NCBI GenBank assembly: GCA_033977485.1
Contig: CM066990.1
Location: 10,505,501-10,569,500 of the forward strand
Length of the DNA: 64,000 nt
Direction: 5' to 3'
Origin: Hydrangea macrophylla
Taxonomy: Eukaryota; Streptophyta; Magnoliopsida; Cornales; Hydrangeaceae
This document shows positions 1-9,020 of the stretch, piece by piece (positions within the stretch are counted from its first letter, which is position 1; each line of letters starts with the position of its first letter). A program made the translations under genes and the position numbers. Below the pieces are notes generated by a model. The model had not been told where the DNA came from. It saw only the letters and a list, made by a program, of their open reading frames with translations, and made no database searches.

Positions 1-813
1 TCGCACTTTCTAAGTTTAGCATACAACTGATGGTCCTTGAGCATTTGTAGCGCAATCTGGACATACTCCTTGTGTTCCTCTTTTGTATTTGAATAAATCA
101 ATGTCATCGATGAACATGATCACAAACTGATTCAAATATGGTCGAAACACCAGATTCATTAGATCCATGAATACTATGGGGGCGTTAGTGAGTCCAAATG
201 ACATCACCAAGAACTCATATTGACTATATCTAGTCCTGAATGCTGTCTTTGATATGTCCTCAGGTCGAATGAGCAACTGATGGTATCCTGATCGAAGGTC
301 TATCTTTGTGAAGGTAGTTGCTCCCTACAACTAATCAAACATATCATCTATCCACGGGAGGGGTAGTTATTCTTGATTGTGACCTTGTTTAACTCTCGAT
401 AGTCAATACAAAGTCAGAGCCATTTGTCCTTCTTCTTCACAAACGAAACTGGTGCTCCCCAAGGCGATGTACTTGGCTGAATGAACCCCAAATCTACCAA
501 CTCTTGAACTTGCTAGTTCAACTCCTGCATGTCCATTGGGGCTATCGAGCTTTAGAGATCGGCAATGTCCCTAGTGCTAATTCTATAGAGAAATCAATTT
601 CCCTCTTTGGCGGTAATCCGACGATATCTTGAAATACTTCTGGAATGTCTCAAACCACGGGTATTTGGGTCACATAATTCTCAGCAGTAGAACTCTTCGC
701 GGCAGTCAGACGACTAGTTAGAAATGCGTCACCCAAGAGGTCGTACTAAAAATAGAAAGGCGTGTTCCCTGGTATAGAGAATCGAATCGACTTACTAGGA
801 TAATCTAGCTTGG
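1..813 (-). pseudogene. Ty3/gypsy element A: protease tail and reverse transcriptase fragment
   Basis: Read on the minus strand, 813 down to about 540 resembles the end of the aspartic-protease region and the linker of a Ty3/gypsy polyprotein. About 480-300 gives the RT start (a KKK-D stretch, then LCIDYRELNKV), and 276-16 is open and gives the RT core, [21 protein letters not shown]. The catalytic box is FIDD at 103-114, a normal variant of YxDD, so both metal-binding aspartates remain. RNase H and integrase would lie to the left, outside the window. Frameshifts and stops between the protease and RT parts make it a relic. On the right it is cut by the LTR of element E, which landed near the protease/RT linker. 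The family is close to that of elements C and F (Tekay/Del-like chromovirus by general look; lineage is an inference). Confidence 0.85.
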
Positions 814-2435
814 TGATTTAAGGTGAAAAGTGCATATTTATAGCGTAATACATGGTCCTTTATGCATACTTTTCTCCCCAAAGTCCCTGCAGTTAGGTGT
901 GCATTCTAATAACAATGTTCTTTTTATTTTGTTAATGCTAAAACACATGTTTATGCATTGTTTTATAGGTATTAGAATGTAAATCAATGAAGTGGAGCTA
1001 AAGAAAGTGATTCTGGTGAAGAGAACAACAGAACCAGCTGACAAAAAGGCAATTTTGACAATGAAGCCTTCAGATTTGGAAGATTTTCCCAGAGATATGA
1101 AATGTAGAACTTTGAGTTATGGTCGTGTGGCCACAAACGGGACATCAATCCGAGGTCTGACTGAGACGTTATGGCCATTCTCCCATCGGTGCGTAGAGCT
1201 GTCAAAATCAAAGAGTTCAATCGATTGAGGAGAGTTCAATCGATCGAACCTTCGATCGATCGAACTAATCTCGATCGATTGAACTTCATATTCACCCAAA
1301 AGTTGCATAAACTCTGCAGCAACCCTATATATAAGTTGTTTTGACGCCAGACGAAAGGAGGACGCTCCAGAAAGCAGAAAATAGCAGTTTTAGGGTAGTT
1401 TAAGGGTTAGATTAGGAGTAGGTTAAGTTAGATTCTTATTTTTCTTCCTCTTTTCCATTGTTATATTGAAGATTATTGAAGATTCAAGTTTATTACAAGT
1501 TATAATCTGATTATTTCCAGTTTTTTTTCTCCTTTTCTTTGTTTCATTGTTTATTGCTTTAGATGTTAATGATTACTCTAGGTTACTGTTTCTGTACTAG
1601 TTTATTTATGTTTCCGTAGTTTAGACGTTGGGAATAGGTGATGAAACATTGATTCCCAACCTCTGCCATACAATCTTTAGAAACCTTGGGCTCGATCGAT
1701 CGAAGGTATTTCGATCGATCGAACCAAAGCCATAGTCAAGCGATCGAAGACATTTCGATCGATTGAAGGATGATGATGTCCGATCGATCAAGAGCGCTTC
1801 GATCGATCGAACATGTTAATTCCTGAGATGATTCTTTAAGTATTCCATGACTTTCTGTTTTAGAAATCTGTCATCAAATTGTCCTTATAAGCTCAGTTTG
1901 TCAAAACAGTTTTTAAAACTTGAAGCCTTAAGGCTATTTTCTTCAATGACTTTTTGAAAACCACTTTGAATGCTAACACCATTTAGAGTGCAAGTAATAA
2001 CCATTGTTTTAAATCGTCTTCCAAGTATTTTAAATCACTTGTGATGATGTAGTCCCAGTCATGAAAGGGCTATTGATTCTATAACTTTAGAAAAATACGG
2101 AATGCTGAAAAGAAATGAACTCCATAGAACGTTAATGAATGGTAGATGGTTAGGATCAATGTGGATTCTCGTATTTCCAACACCTTTAAATTATTTATTT
2201 AATTAGTTATGTTTCTATATGCTTAGTTTATTATTTAGTTTAATTCAAATAATTAGGATTCGTTAGAACCTCAACCCGTATATTCATCTTTTTCCTTTTC
2301 TTTAGGTTATAACTTAGTAGACATTCTCCCTATTCCTTCCCTGTGGGATCGACCTAGACTTCCAGTACTATATTACTTGCACGATTACCTACACTTGGGT
2401 GTTGCACAAGAGCGCACAACTTTTTAGTCGTGTCA
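814..2435 (+). mobile_element. 5' LTR of element E (Athila/Tat-like, non-autonomous)
   Basis: The first 205 bp recur almost unchanged at 6276-6478, so this is the left member of an LTR pair. The right end is set by a CA just before the TGGCGCC primer site, giving about 1.62 kb. It contains a TATA box (1326-1335) and two clusters of TCGATCGATCGAA-type palindromic words (1218-1290 and 1688-1812). The left edge is uncertain by 2-3 bases because the two copies differ there (TTGGTGATT against TGTGATT). It is inserted in gypsy A. No target duplication can be tested because the other end is lost. Confidence 0.8.
1326..1335 (+). promoter_or_regulatory. TATA box of the E LTR
   Basis: TATATATAAG lies about 40 bp downstream of the first TCGATCGA cluster, where an LTR promoter is expected (U3/R boundary). 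A GC-poor leader follows. The call rests on motif and position only. Confidence 0.5.
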
Positions 2436-2441
2436 AGTTTT

Positions 2442-2460
2442 TGGCGCCGTTGTCGGAGAA
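2442..2460 (+). other. Primer binding site of element E
   Basis: TGGCGCCGTTGTCGGAGAA follows the LTR end after a 6-base gap. It matches the TGGCGCCGTTGCCGGGGA-type primer site typical of plant Athila/Tat elements. The PBS just inside the left LTR fixes E on the plus strand. Confidence 0.85.
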
Positions 2461-2589
2461 GGCAACTAGGCTAGAATTTTACTAAGTTATTTCCAATTTT
2501 TCTTACTTTAAAAAAAAAAAAAAAAACTTTTGGACTTTTTCTCTCACAAGATAAAAAAAATTAAAATTCCTATTTTTTTTTTAGTGAAT

Positions 2590-3198
2590 ATGTCTTATCC
2601 ATATTACCCTCCATACAACACAAGCATCATGAATAGGTACACGTTAGGTAAGGAAAACAATTCCCCAAGTTGGCAAGCACCCACATATGACGCGCATTAT
2701 CAACCTGAGTGCTACCAACCACCACAATGGGGAAATGATAGTGGTAGTCTCCCATATTATCAAACGTATCAAGAACCTCCACATGAAGAGTTCTATCAAC
2801 CGCAATGGGGTGATAACCAAAATAATAATGTAGGATATAGTAGTAGTTCCCACGATTACCAAACGAACTAAACCTTTCCCTTTCGCGAGTCTTGTCCACA
2901 AACACATTGAGATGGGAATTACTACCAACAACAATGAGGCGAAACTTCGTATAGTAATAATGAGGAGAATAACCAAGTTGAGGATAATGGTATGTTAAAA
3001 TTACTACTTAGTGAAATGAAAAGGCTAGATAAATTAGAAACTAGATATCAACAAGCAGATGCTAGCCAACCTTTAGAAGAATATATCAGTCCTTCAACAT
3101 TACAACCTAAATTTCAAGATACTAACAATGGAATGAAATTAGAGGACAATGACGGGTTTATGCCAAATGAGGTTAACAACTCACTCGAGAAGTCATAA
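2590..3198 (+). pseudogene. Element E N-terminal ORF: Tyr/Pro/Gln-rich protein, broken
   Basis: The start at 2590 gives MSYPYYPPYNTS followed by about 90 residues rich in Y, P, Q and W, with a repeated PPQWG/QPQWG motif (about residues 45-80). It stops at 2869-2871. After a degenerate stretch of about 120 bp with a similar YYQQQ-GE look, a second open segment (2992-3198) continues as a charged, leucine-heptad-like stretch (LLLSEMKRLDKLETRYQQ) that could form a coiled coil. There is no zinc knuckle, capsid fold or catalytic motif that I recognise. An in-frame ATG at 2530 exists, but the MSYPYYPP start fits better because it follows an A/T-rich leader. It occupies the gag position in E, so a structural or RNA-binding role is possible but is pure inference. 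Confidence 0.55.
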
Positions 3199-3302
3199 CC
3201 CAACAAAAACTCCAAAACCAAACCATTAAGCATGAAGTTGTAGATCTATCTTCTCCTCAATATACAACCTCCGACATCAACTCCTTCACTGCCTGGATAA
3301 AA

Positions 3303-3695
3303 TTGCACAATTCCTTTGTCCAGAGAACCTCAATAGATGACATATATAGTGAGGAGATTTACACGGATGAGAATGAGGTTTTTACAGAAAATGAAAGTTT
3401 AGGTGACTACACGCAATTAGGAAAGGATGAGTTCCCTGTTGACTCTACCCCTACCTTTGATAGTGACCCTAGGAAGGACGTTATTGAAAATTCTAAATTC
3501 GATTTAGATTCATGTGATATTCATGAACCCTCACCTCTTTCGGCCGAAGAGGTGGTGTCACCAAGTTACCTATCACCTATCCTTGTTATTAATCAATGCT
3601 CTCATCCCAAGTTTGAAAATCATGTGTACCCCACTAAAGAACAAATAGAATGTGTTGTGGAAGAGGATGATATGGATTCTAGCACATGTTTTTGA
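3303..3695 (+). CDS. Element E middle ORF, acidic, function unknown
   Basis: This open stretch of 130 codons is rich in D, E, S and P (for example EEIYTDENEVFTENESLGDY). It ends with a conserved-looking segment around YLSPILVINQCSHPKF and a final CVVEEDDMDSST. It lies between the Y/P/Q-rich ORF and the 182-aa ORF and was probably part of the same reading frame, since only short broken gaps separate them. The ATG at 3303 is simply the first in the open frame. I recognise no retroviral domain. No protease, RT or integrase remains anywhere between 2461 and 6275, so E depended on another element for mobility. Confidence 0.5.
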   Translation: MHNSFVQRTSIDDIYSEEIYTDENEVFTENESLGDYTQLGKDEFPVDSTPTFDSDPRKDVIENSKFDLDSCDIHEPSPLSAEEVVSPSYLSPILVINQCSHPKFENHVYPTKEQIECVVEEDDMDSSTCF

Positions 3696-3731
3696 AAAAA
3701 ATTTAACCTTTATAATTCTTTTAGAGAATAC

Positions 3732-4280
3732 TTGGAAAATATTGGGCCAGCATTAGATGATCTTAAACTTCAACAACAAGCTAGTAATATTCTAGACTGC
3801 TTAACCTTCTTGACTGATAATGACATAGAGGCCCAAATAGATAGCTTTATCCAAGTCCAGTCCAAAACCATGTGCATAGAACATAAATTAAATTCCTATG
3901 ATCATATTTCTATAGACTCTATTCTAGGACAAGTGGAGGGTAATGAAGCTAAGTTAGAACATCACTTAGACCCTACCCCTTTTATCGAACCGTGGCCACT
4001 TCCTAGTATTAAAATAGAGACCGTTATAGGAAATACCAACACCAACGATCGTTTCTTGCTTATAATTCCTAAAAAGTGTGGTATACCTCTTATAATTGTC
4101 TCCAATAAATTTATAGGCCATAGGTTTTGCATCATCTCCTCTGACCTTGAGCCTGACATTAGTTGGGGGGAGTTGCATATTTATGAGGATCCCTACATTC
4201 TTTTCACTATTAAATTATTTCATTGGGAAGATCCTCAAAAATTTCGGTTATTACTTTATGATAAAATCTTGATTAACTGA
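3732..4280 (+). CDS. Element E C-terminal ORF (182 aa), no recognised domain
   Basis: The reading frame is intact and carries several motif-like blocks: LDCLTFLTDNDIEAQIDSFIQ (about residues 22-42), DPTPFIEPWPLPSIK (about 81-95), DRFLLIIPKKCGIPLIIVSN (about 106-125), then GHRFCIISSDLEPDISWGEL (about 129-148) and a tail ending in LFHWEDPQKFRLLLYDKI. The density of W, P, C and H and the unbroken frame suggest past selection on the protein, unlike the shattered pol genes nearby. It is not a protease, RT, RNase H, integrase or gag by any motif I know. From memory, similar proteins look common in plant non-autonomous LTR elements, but I cannot search. It is followed after about 160 bp by the hairpin/G-tract module. 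Confidence 0.6.
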   Translation: MENIGPALDDLKLQQQASNILDCLTFLTDNDIEAQIDSFIQVQSKTMCIEHKLNSYDHISIDSILGQVEGNEAKLEHHLDPTPFIEPWPLPSIKIETVIGNTNTNDRFLLIIPKKCGIPLIIVSNKFIGHRFCIISSDLEPDISWGELHIYEDPYILFTIKLFHWEDPQKFRLLLYDKILIN

Positions 4281-4436
4281 GGTTATTTACTGAGTAGTTC
4301 TATTATATTCTCTATTTTTCCTTGTTGCTACTAATGATTTTGTAGGTAACTTGAAAAAAAATCTGGATTATTAACGTCTCGAGGTAACAACCTTCTTTCT
4401 CTCGCTTTACTTTACATGTCCATGTGCTTAGTTTAG

Positions 4437-4474
4437 AACATTGAGGACAATGTTTAGTTTTAGTTGGGGGAGAG
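4437..4474 (+). other. Internal hairpin plus G-tract module of element E
   Basis: AACATTG-AGGA-CAATGTT is a perfect 7-bp inverted repeat with a 4-base loop (4437-4454). It is followed by GTTGGGGGAGAG (4463-4474), which looks like a polypurine tract although it lies 1.8 kb before the LTR. The same arrangement occurs on the minus strand of element G (45493-45528). Confidence 0.65.
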
Positions 4475-6261
4475 TGAGTCATTGCATGCCTCGGTTCTTT
4501 CTTTTTATGCTTTAGTGTCATATACCTGCTTAGCAGCACAAGACTCAGTAAATTAAAAAATGTCAAAAATTTTAAAATTTAAAATTTTTTTTTTAAGATA
4601 ATAAAATGGTTCTTGTATTTCTCTATTAGTTGATGTAGTTAGTTATGATGCAGTAGTGTTGTTTTCTGTATGTTATTAGTATGTGATACACTATGATAGT
4701 TTGTTTACTATCTTTGTTATATTATATTTTATGCTTTCTAATCTTCAAACAACTTTGAGTACGTTGTGACAACCTTGTACATAGCTAAAATAGATTAGTA
4801 AGCATAGCTAAGGTGTCTTGAGAGACTGCAGTGGAGACTAATAACCCTAGTGAGCTTTTGTGCCATTCTTTTATCTTGAGGGTTTTATAAATTACTCTTA
4901 CTTTTTGAAAAGCGTATTAATTCGTTGAAAGTCTCAATTTTCTTCATTTTGACTGATCACTAGAAGAGAACGTTTAGGATTTACCAAATCTAGAGCTCTT
5001 GAATTTACTGAAATGAATAATCCAATGAACTTAGAGAATGATTTAGGCCATCTTTTGACAATACACGTATAATACAGCCTTGGCCTACCTCTATAATATT
5101 CCTTTACTTCACCCTTTGAGCCTTATCATAATCGCCTTGTCTTCACAATTCTAGAATCTATACCTAACTCCAAATTAGGAGTTTAAGCCTCAGTTCTTTA
5201 TTTAGGTGTGATTGGGATGCGTTGCGTTGACAAGAAATTTGTTAGTGTGAATAAGGGAAAGTTGGCAAAAAAGAAAAAAAGAAAGAAAGAAAAGCATGAA
5301 AAGAAAAAAAAAAGTGTCAATGGTTGTTTCAAAAGAAATAAAATAATAATAAAAACAAGAGTGTGGGAAAGAAAAAAATATTTAAAAAAAAAAAAGAAGA
5401 AGAAGTAGAAGAGAGAGATTGGAGATGTGGGAAAGTTTGAAAAGTTGTAATAGACATTCCCATCACATCCTTTAACCCAGTTGAATATCACGAACCTCCT
5501 TCTTCTTTCACTTAACACCTTTTTTTCAAAGTCCTAATGATTTTAGGTAAATTGGATTTGAAATTAAGGTAACGAGAGAGTTCTCTACGGTATCTCGCTC
5601 TTCTAATGAAAAATATCAATTCATGAAACTTTCTGCACTATAAAATTTCCATTTTTCTATTTAGATATGAGAAGCATTAGATTCCATTTACAATTACTCT
5701 TTATAGCTTCCATATCATGAGTGATAATTATTACACCTAATTCGGAGTGATTTCATTTTGAGAGTAATCCTAGTGAGAGTTGAGTCAAAATGAACATCTT
5801 GATAGTATCTTAGGTTATGCAAGCTTTGAAATTAAAGTTTTGTATTTTGGTTGTCCATTCACACACACACTTGAAGAGTAATAGATATGGAATATTCTAA
5901 TGACTTTGATAGTAGATTAACTGTAATGTGTGTGTTGTATTGCTATAGCTTACTAGAGAGTTTCATGAGATTGTTGAGCTTAACTATATTGCTAACTGAG
6001 AGGAAAAAAAATTTCTTTAAAACATTTAAATTAGAACCATTACCATAAACATAAATTTTGTGGGTAGATTCACTACAAACCCTCACGATACAATACTCGT
6101 CCACTAGGGGGAACCTAGGGCTTTAAAGGCTTGTTGCATACACTAAATGCAATCGCGATTCTTGCGAAAGTGATTTAGAATTTTTACTTTCTTTTGTTTT
6201 CAATTCTTAGAGTTTAAATAAACATTGCTGTAGTTCCCTTCATTGCTAGGGACTAGCAACG
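4475..6261 (+). other. Element E 3' non-coding region
   Basis: No coding region is supported here. It holds a purine-rich A/G tract (about 5240-5415), which on the minus strand merely creates a low-complexity F/L-rich ORF. There is also AT-rich sequence ending with a GGGACTAGCAACGAGAAAG segment just before the polypurine tract. Confidence 0.6.
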
Positions 6262-6275
6262 AGAAAGTTGGGGGG
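6262..6275 (+). other. Polypurine tract of element E
   Basis: GAGAAAGTTGGGGGG immediately precedes the TGTGATT start of the 3' LTR, as expected for plus-strand priming. Confidence 0.75.
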
Positions 6276-6478
6276 TGTGATTCGAGGTGAAAAGTGCATA
6301 TTTATAGCGTAATACATGGTCCTTTATGCATGCTTTTATCCCCAAAGTCCCTACAGTTAGGTGCATTCTAATAACAATGTTCTTTTTATTGTGTTAATGC
6401 TAAAACACATGTTTATGCATTGTTTTATAGGTATTAGAAGGTAAATCATTGAAGTGGAGCTAAAGAAAGTGATTCTGG
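6276..6478 (+). mobile_element. 3' LTR of element E, truncated to about 200 bp
   Basis: Starts TGTGATTCGAGGTG and matches 814-1017 with a few substitutions. Homology stops at GATTCTGG (6478), where sequence of gypsy B begins. About 1.4 kb of this LTR is therefore missing, through deletion or recombination rather than normal integration. Confidence 0.8.
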
Positions 6479-7123
6479 AAAGAGAGGGATATGGTGTTAG
6501 AATATCTCTAGATCAATGCTTAGCATATCATTATAAGTCCATGCAAAAACATCTTTGAATCCATTTAATAAAGTGATTAATTATTTGCTTTCATCATTGC
6601 TAAGTGTGGAGCCAATAAAAACATTTTGTGGATTATCTTCACTTCCCAGATTAATTGTGAGAGTGTTTTCTATGACTTTGCATGCAGACTCATTCTCTTT
6701 TTTGATTAATTTTTGAAAATTGTTTGGCATATTATAATCATCATATTCATTGTATTTATCACATTCATTAAGCGCATTCAAGTAGGTAGAATCAGTTATA
6801 CTCTCATTAACTTTCTTTGGGGTAATTACAATAGATATAGAGATACAGAGATGCCTCATTTAGGCCATTACAAACTCTGGAGAGGGGGGAACCCCATCAC
6901 TAGACTTAAATACCCATTCTTTAGAACCTCCTCCCTTGAGCTCGGTGATAATGCAGTCTGATGGATCCTTCATCTTTATGTCCTCTTCCACTTCTTCTTT
7001 TGATTCTTCTTTTTCATCATTCCCCTTTACCTCTTCCGATACGTCTTCCACCACATCCTCCACATGAACCTTCTCAAACTCGATTTCCATGATCTTTTCT
7101 TGACCATTCTCCTTGATTTCCAT
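6479..7123 (-). pseudogene. Gypsy B: RT N-terminus and acidic linker
   Basis: On the minus strand, 7123-6860 encodes a Glu/Lys-rich linker (EKVHVEDVVEDVSEEV and so on). The next frame, 6859-6581, contains INLGSEDNPQNVFIGSTLS, the conserved block that precedes RT in plant gypsy polyproteins. A broken continuation down to 6479 reads like VFAWTYNDM and HHIPL, the start of the RT domain. All RT catalytic motifs are missing because the sequence ends at the junction with E's LTR. Stops in the last 100 bp mark it as dead. Confidence 0.75.
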
Positions 7124-7346
7124 GAATCCTTAATCCAACAAAATTTTCATTACTAGACCATCTAGAGCATAAATCCAATCCTGGATAGTAGCAATTTTTG
7201 TGAGCATTTGCAAATATAGGTCTTCATATGTGAAGAACTCATGTGCGAAAAAGATCTCAAACCCTGGCTTCAAGCATTTATCAATATGGTACACCCATGG
7301 CTCCAGAAAGCTATAGAATGGGAAATTTTCTCCCTCCTTTCAGTGA

Positions 7347-7559
7347 TTAATAACTCAATCCATGAGTTTGAATTTGCGTCACAATATTTAGGAACTTTGA
7401 TAGACCTTGATACTTTTTGCTTAAATCCATCCCCGTGAAAAACCACATTTTTCTCATGATTCTGACTACCAAAGGATTTGCGTATTGGTCAAAGTAGAGT
7501 GGCAGGAACTCTCTCGGCTTGCCATTTTCTAACATATTTATAAATTCAAAGCCCCCCAA
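7347..7559 (-). pseudogene. Gypsy B: degenerate G-patch-like segment after protease
   Basis: The 70-aa minus-strand ORF holds MRKMWFFTGMDLSKKYQG, which resembles a degraded G-patch (usual pattern MGY-PG-GLGK--QG), and ends GLSY. It lies between the protease (7868-8185) and the acidic linker/RT (6479-7123), where some plant gypsy and some retroviral polyproteins carry a G-patch. Several of the defining glycines are replaced. The intervening 7124-7346 and 7560-7867 are broken parts of the same polyprotein. Confidence 0.5.
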
Positions 7560-7867
7560 GCTCGTCTCTTCTCCTTGTAACTATAATTCTAAGATTGGAG
7601 TGCTTGATGAGGCTTCAGAAACACGGATCCAACTGTCCCCAAAGATATATCACAAACTTTGTTCCCCTAAACACACTTATTTTTTTGATGTATTGTGGAT
7701 GGAATTGCACCCAAACTATCTAACCACGATCTTCTCAATAACAAGTTGAATGATGCAAGAATGTCAATAATCTGGAACTCGGCCACTTTTTCCAAAGGAC
7801 CCATCATGGGATTAAGGATGATGATACCCAAGACCGCCCATTGAGTATTGTCTTATGCCTTTACCTT

Positions 7868-8185
7868 CTAATCGAATGGTATGAATGTTAAGTCATCTAA
7901 ACCCATTCTCTTCAAACTTTGGAAAGGACACACATTCAGAGCCGACCCATTATCAACAAGACAAGTGGGTAGAGAGTTTCCTAGACATTCAACAGTGACG
8001 TGCAATAGGTTATTGTGAGCGGGTCCTCCAGGGGGTATGTTATCTGAGGTGAAAGTGATAACAAGAGTCAGAATCTTCTTGGTGTTGATTATCCACACAA
8101 GGCCTTCTAGAGTAACATTGATGGAAGCATCTAATTGGTTCAAGGCATCCAAGACTGCTTGCCTGTGATGCTTAGAGATGATCAA
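7868..8185 (-). pseudogene. Gypsy B: aspartic protease domain
   Basis: A minus-strand open segment of 105 aa. PPGGPAHNNLLHVTVECLGN is followed by the flap-side strand and LPTCLVDNGSALNVCPFQSL. The catalytic aspartate (7952-7954) is present in a DNGS context in place of DTGA/DSGA, a pattern seen in this plant gypsy group. The protease would cut gag from pol in the particle. It is in the right order between gag (8417-9020) and the RT linker. Frames before and after are interrupted, so no full polyprotein can be made. Confidence 0.8.
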
Positions 8186-8416
8186 AAATCCCTAAATGGT
8201 GATATTAGCCTATGTCTTCTTCATCTATTTAAGAACCCTATCATCTTCATCTTCACCTGCATCTTTTTCATTCATCTTTCTCTTTCCTTTATCCGTTTTT
8301 TTACCCAGATGATCCTCTCCTAATTCGTGTGGCTTGAAGTGACTGCCTGATCGAGTCAAGTGGCTAACCTCTTATCTTGACCATAAGCTATCTTCGGTCT
8401 AGGTCATTTCTAAGCC

Positions 8417-9020
8417 TTATTTCCCAATATTCTTCTCTTTAACACTTTCATACCATAGATTCTCATTTACTTGATCAACATTCTGGCTATCCATATCTTT
8501 ATACCAAACGGAGTTGTCGATTTCTTGAGCCCACCAGTCAAGAGTAGTAACTTTATTTGTCGCTTCTTCCCCAAATTCCTTTAACTGACTCCCAAGAGTG
8601 TAGATAATTATGCTTTTTGTTAACCGATAGGACTTCTTTGGTAGGCTAATCTTTGTAATCAATTTGGAAGGATTGAAAGAAGTCTCTTCTAATTCCAAGC
8701 AAGAAATGCCCTGTGGTGGCGGTACAGCATGATGGTTTAGAAGTGGATTTCTAGTGACATTGAGGGTGTTGACGGGTGGCTCGGATATTACTTTATTATC
8801 AATAAGATCTTAAATTTCATGCCTCAGCCTTGCGCATCAATCTATGGTATGTCCCTTTGACTAATAAAACTTGCAATACAAATCCTTCCAAAAGTTCTGA
8901 GGTGGCGGATTTGACAGTGGTCACGGTTCCAATAAATGGAGGTGCCTTTCGTTATTAATATGTCAAGGGCTGTAGATAATGAAACTCCCAAGTTTGAAAA
9001 TTGTCTTTGCGGCTTCTTCA
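8417..9020 (-). pseudogene. Gypsy B: gag C-terminal part with zinc-knuckle remnant
   Basis: On the minus strand, 9020-8700 has a broken frame with YCKFY-SKGHTID-CARLRHEI, a degenerate nucleocapsid-like knuckle, then SEPPVNTLNV and PPPQGISCLELEE. The open segment 8698-8417 carries this on (FNPSKLITKISLPKKSYRL). The N-terminal half of the same gag lies at 17341-18421. The copia element separates the two halves, so this gag was split by insertion. Confidence 0.7.

Noticed and set aside
5198..5518. F/L-rich and K-rich ORFs on opposite strands
   Set aside because: Both come from one A/G-rich tract in element E's non-coding part.
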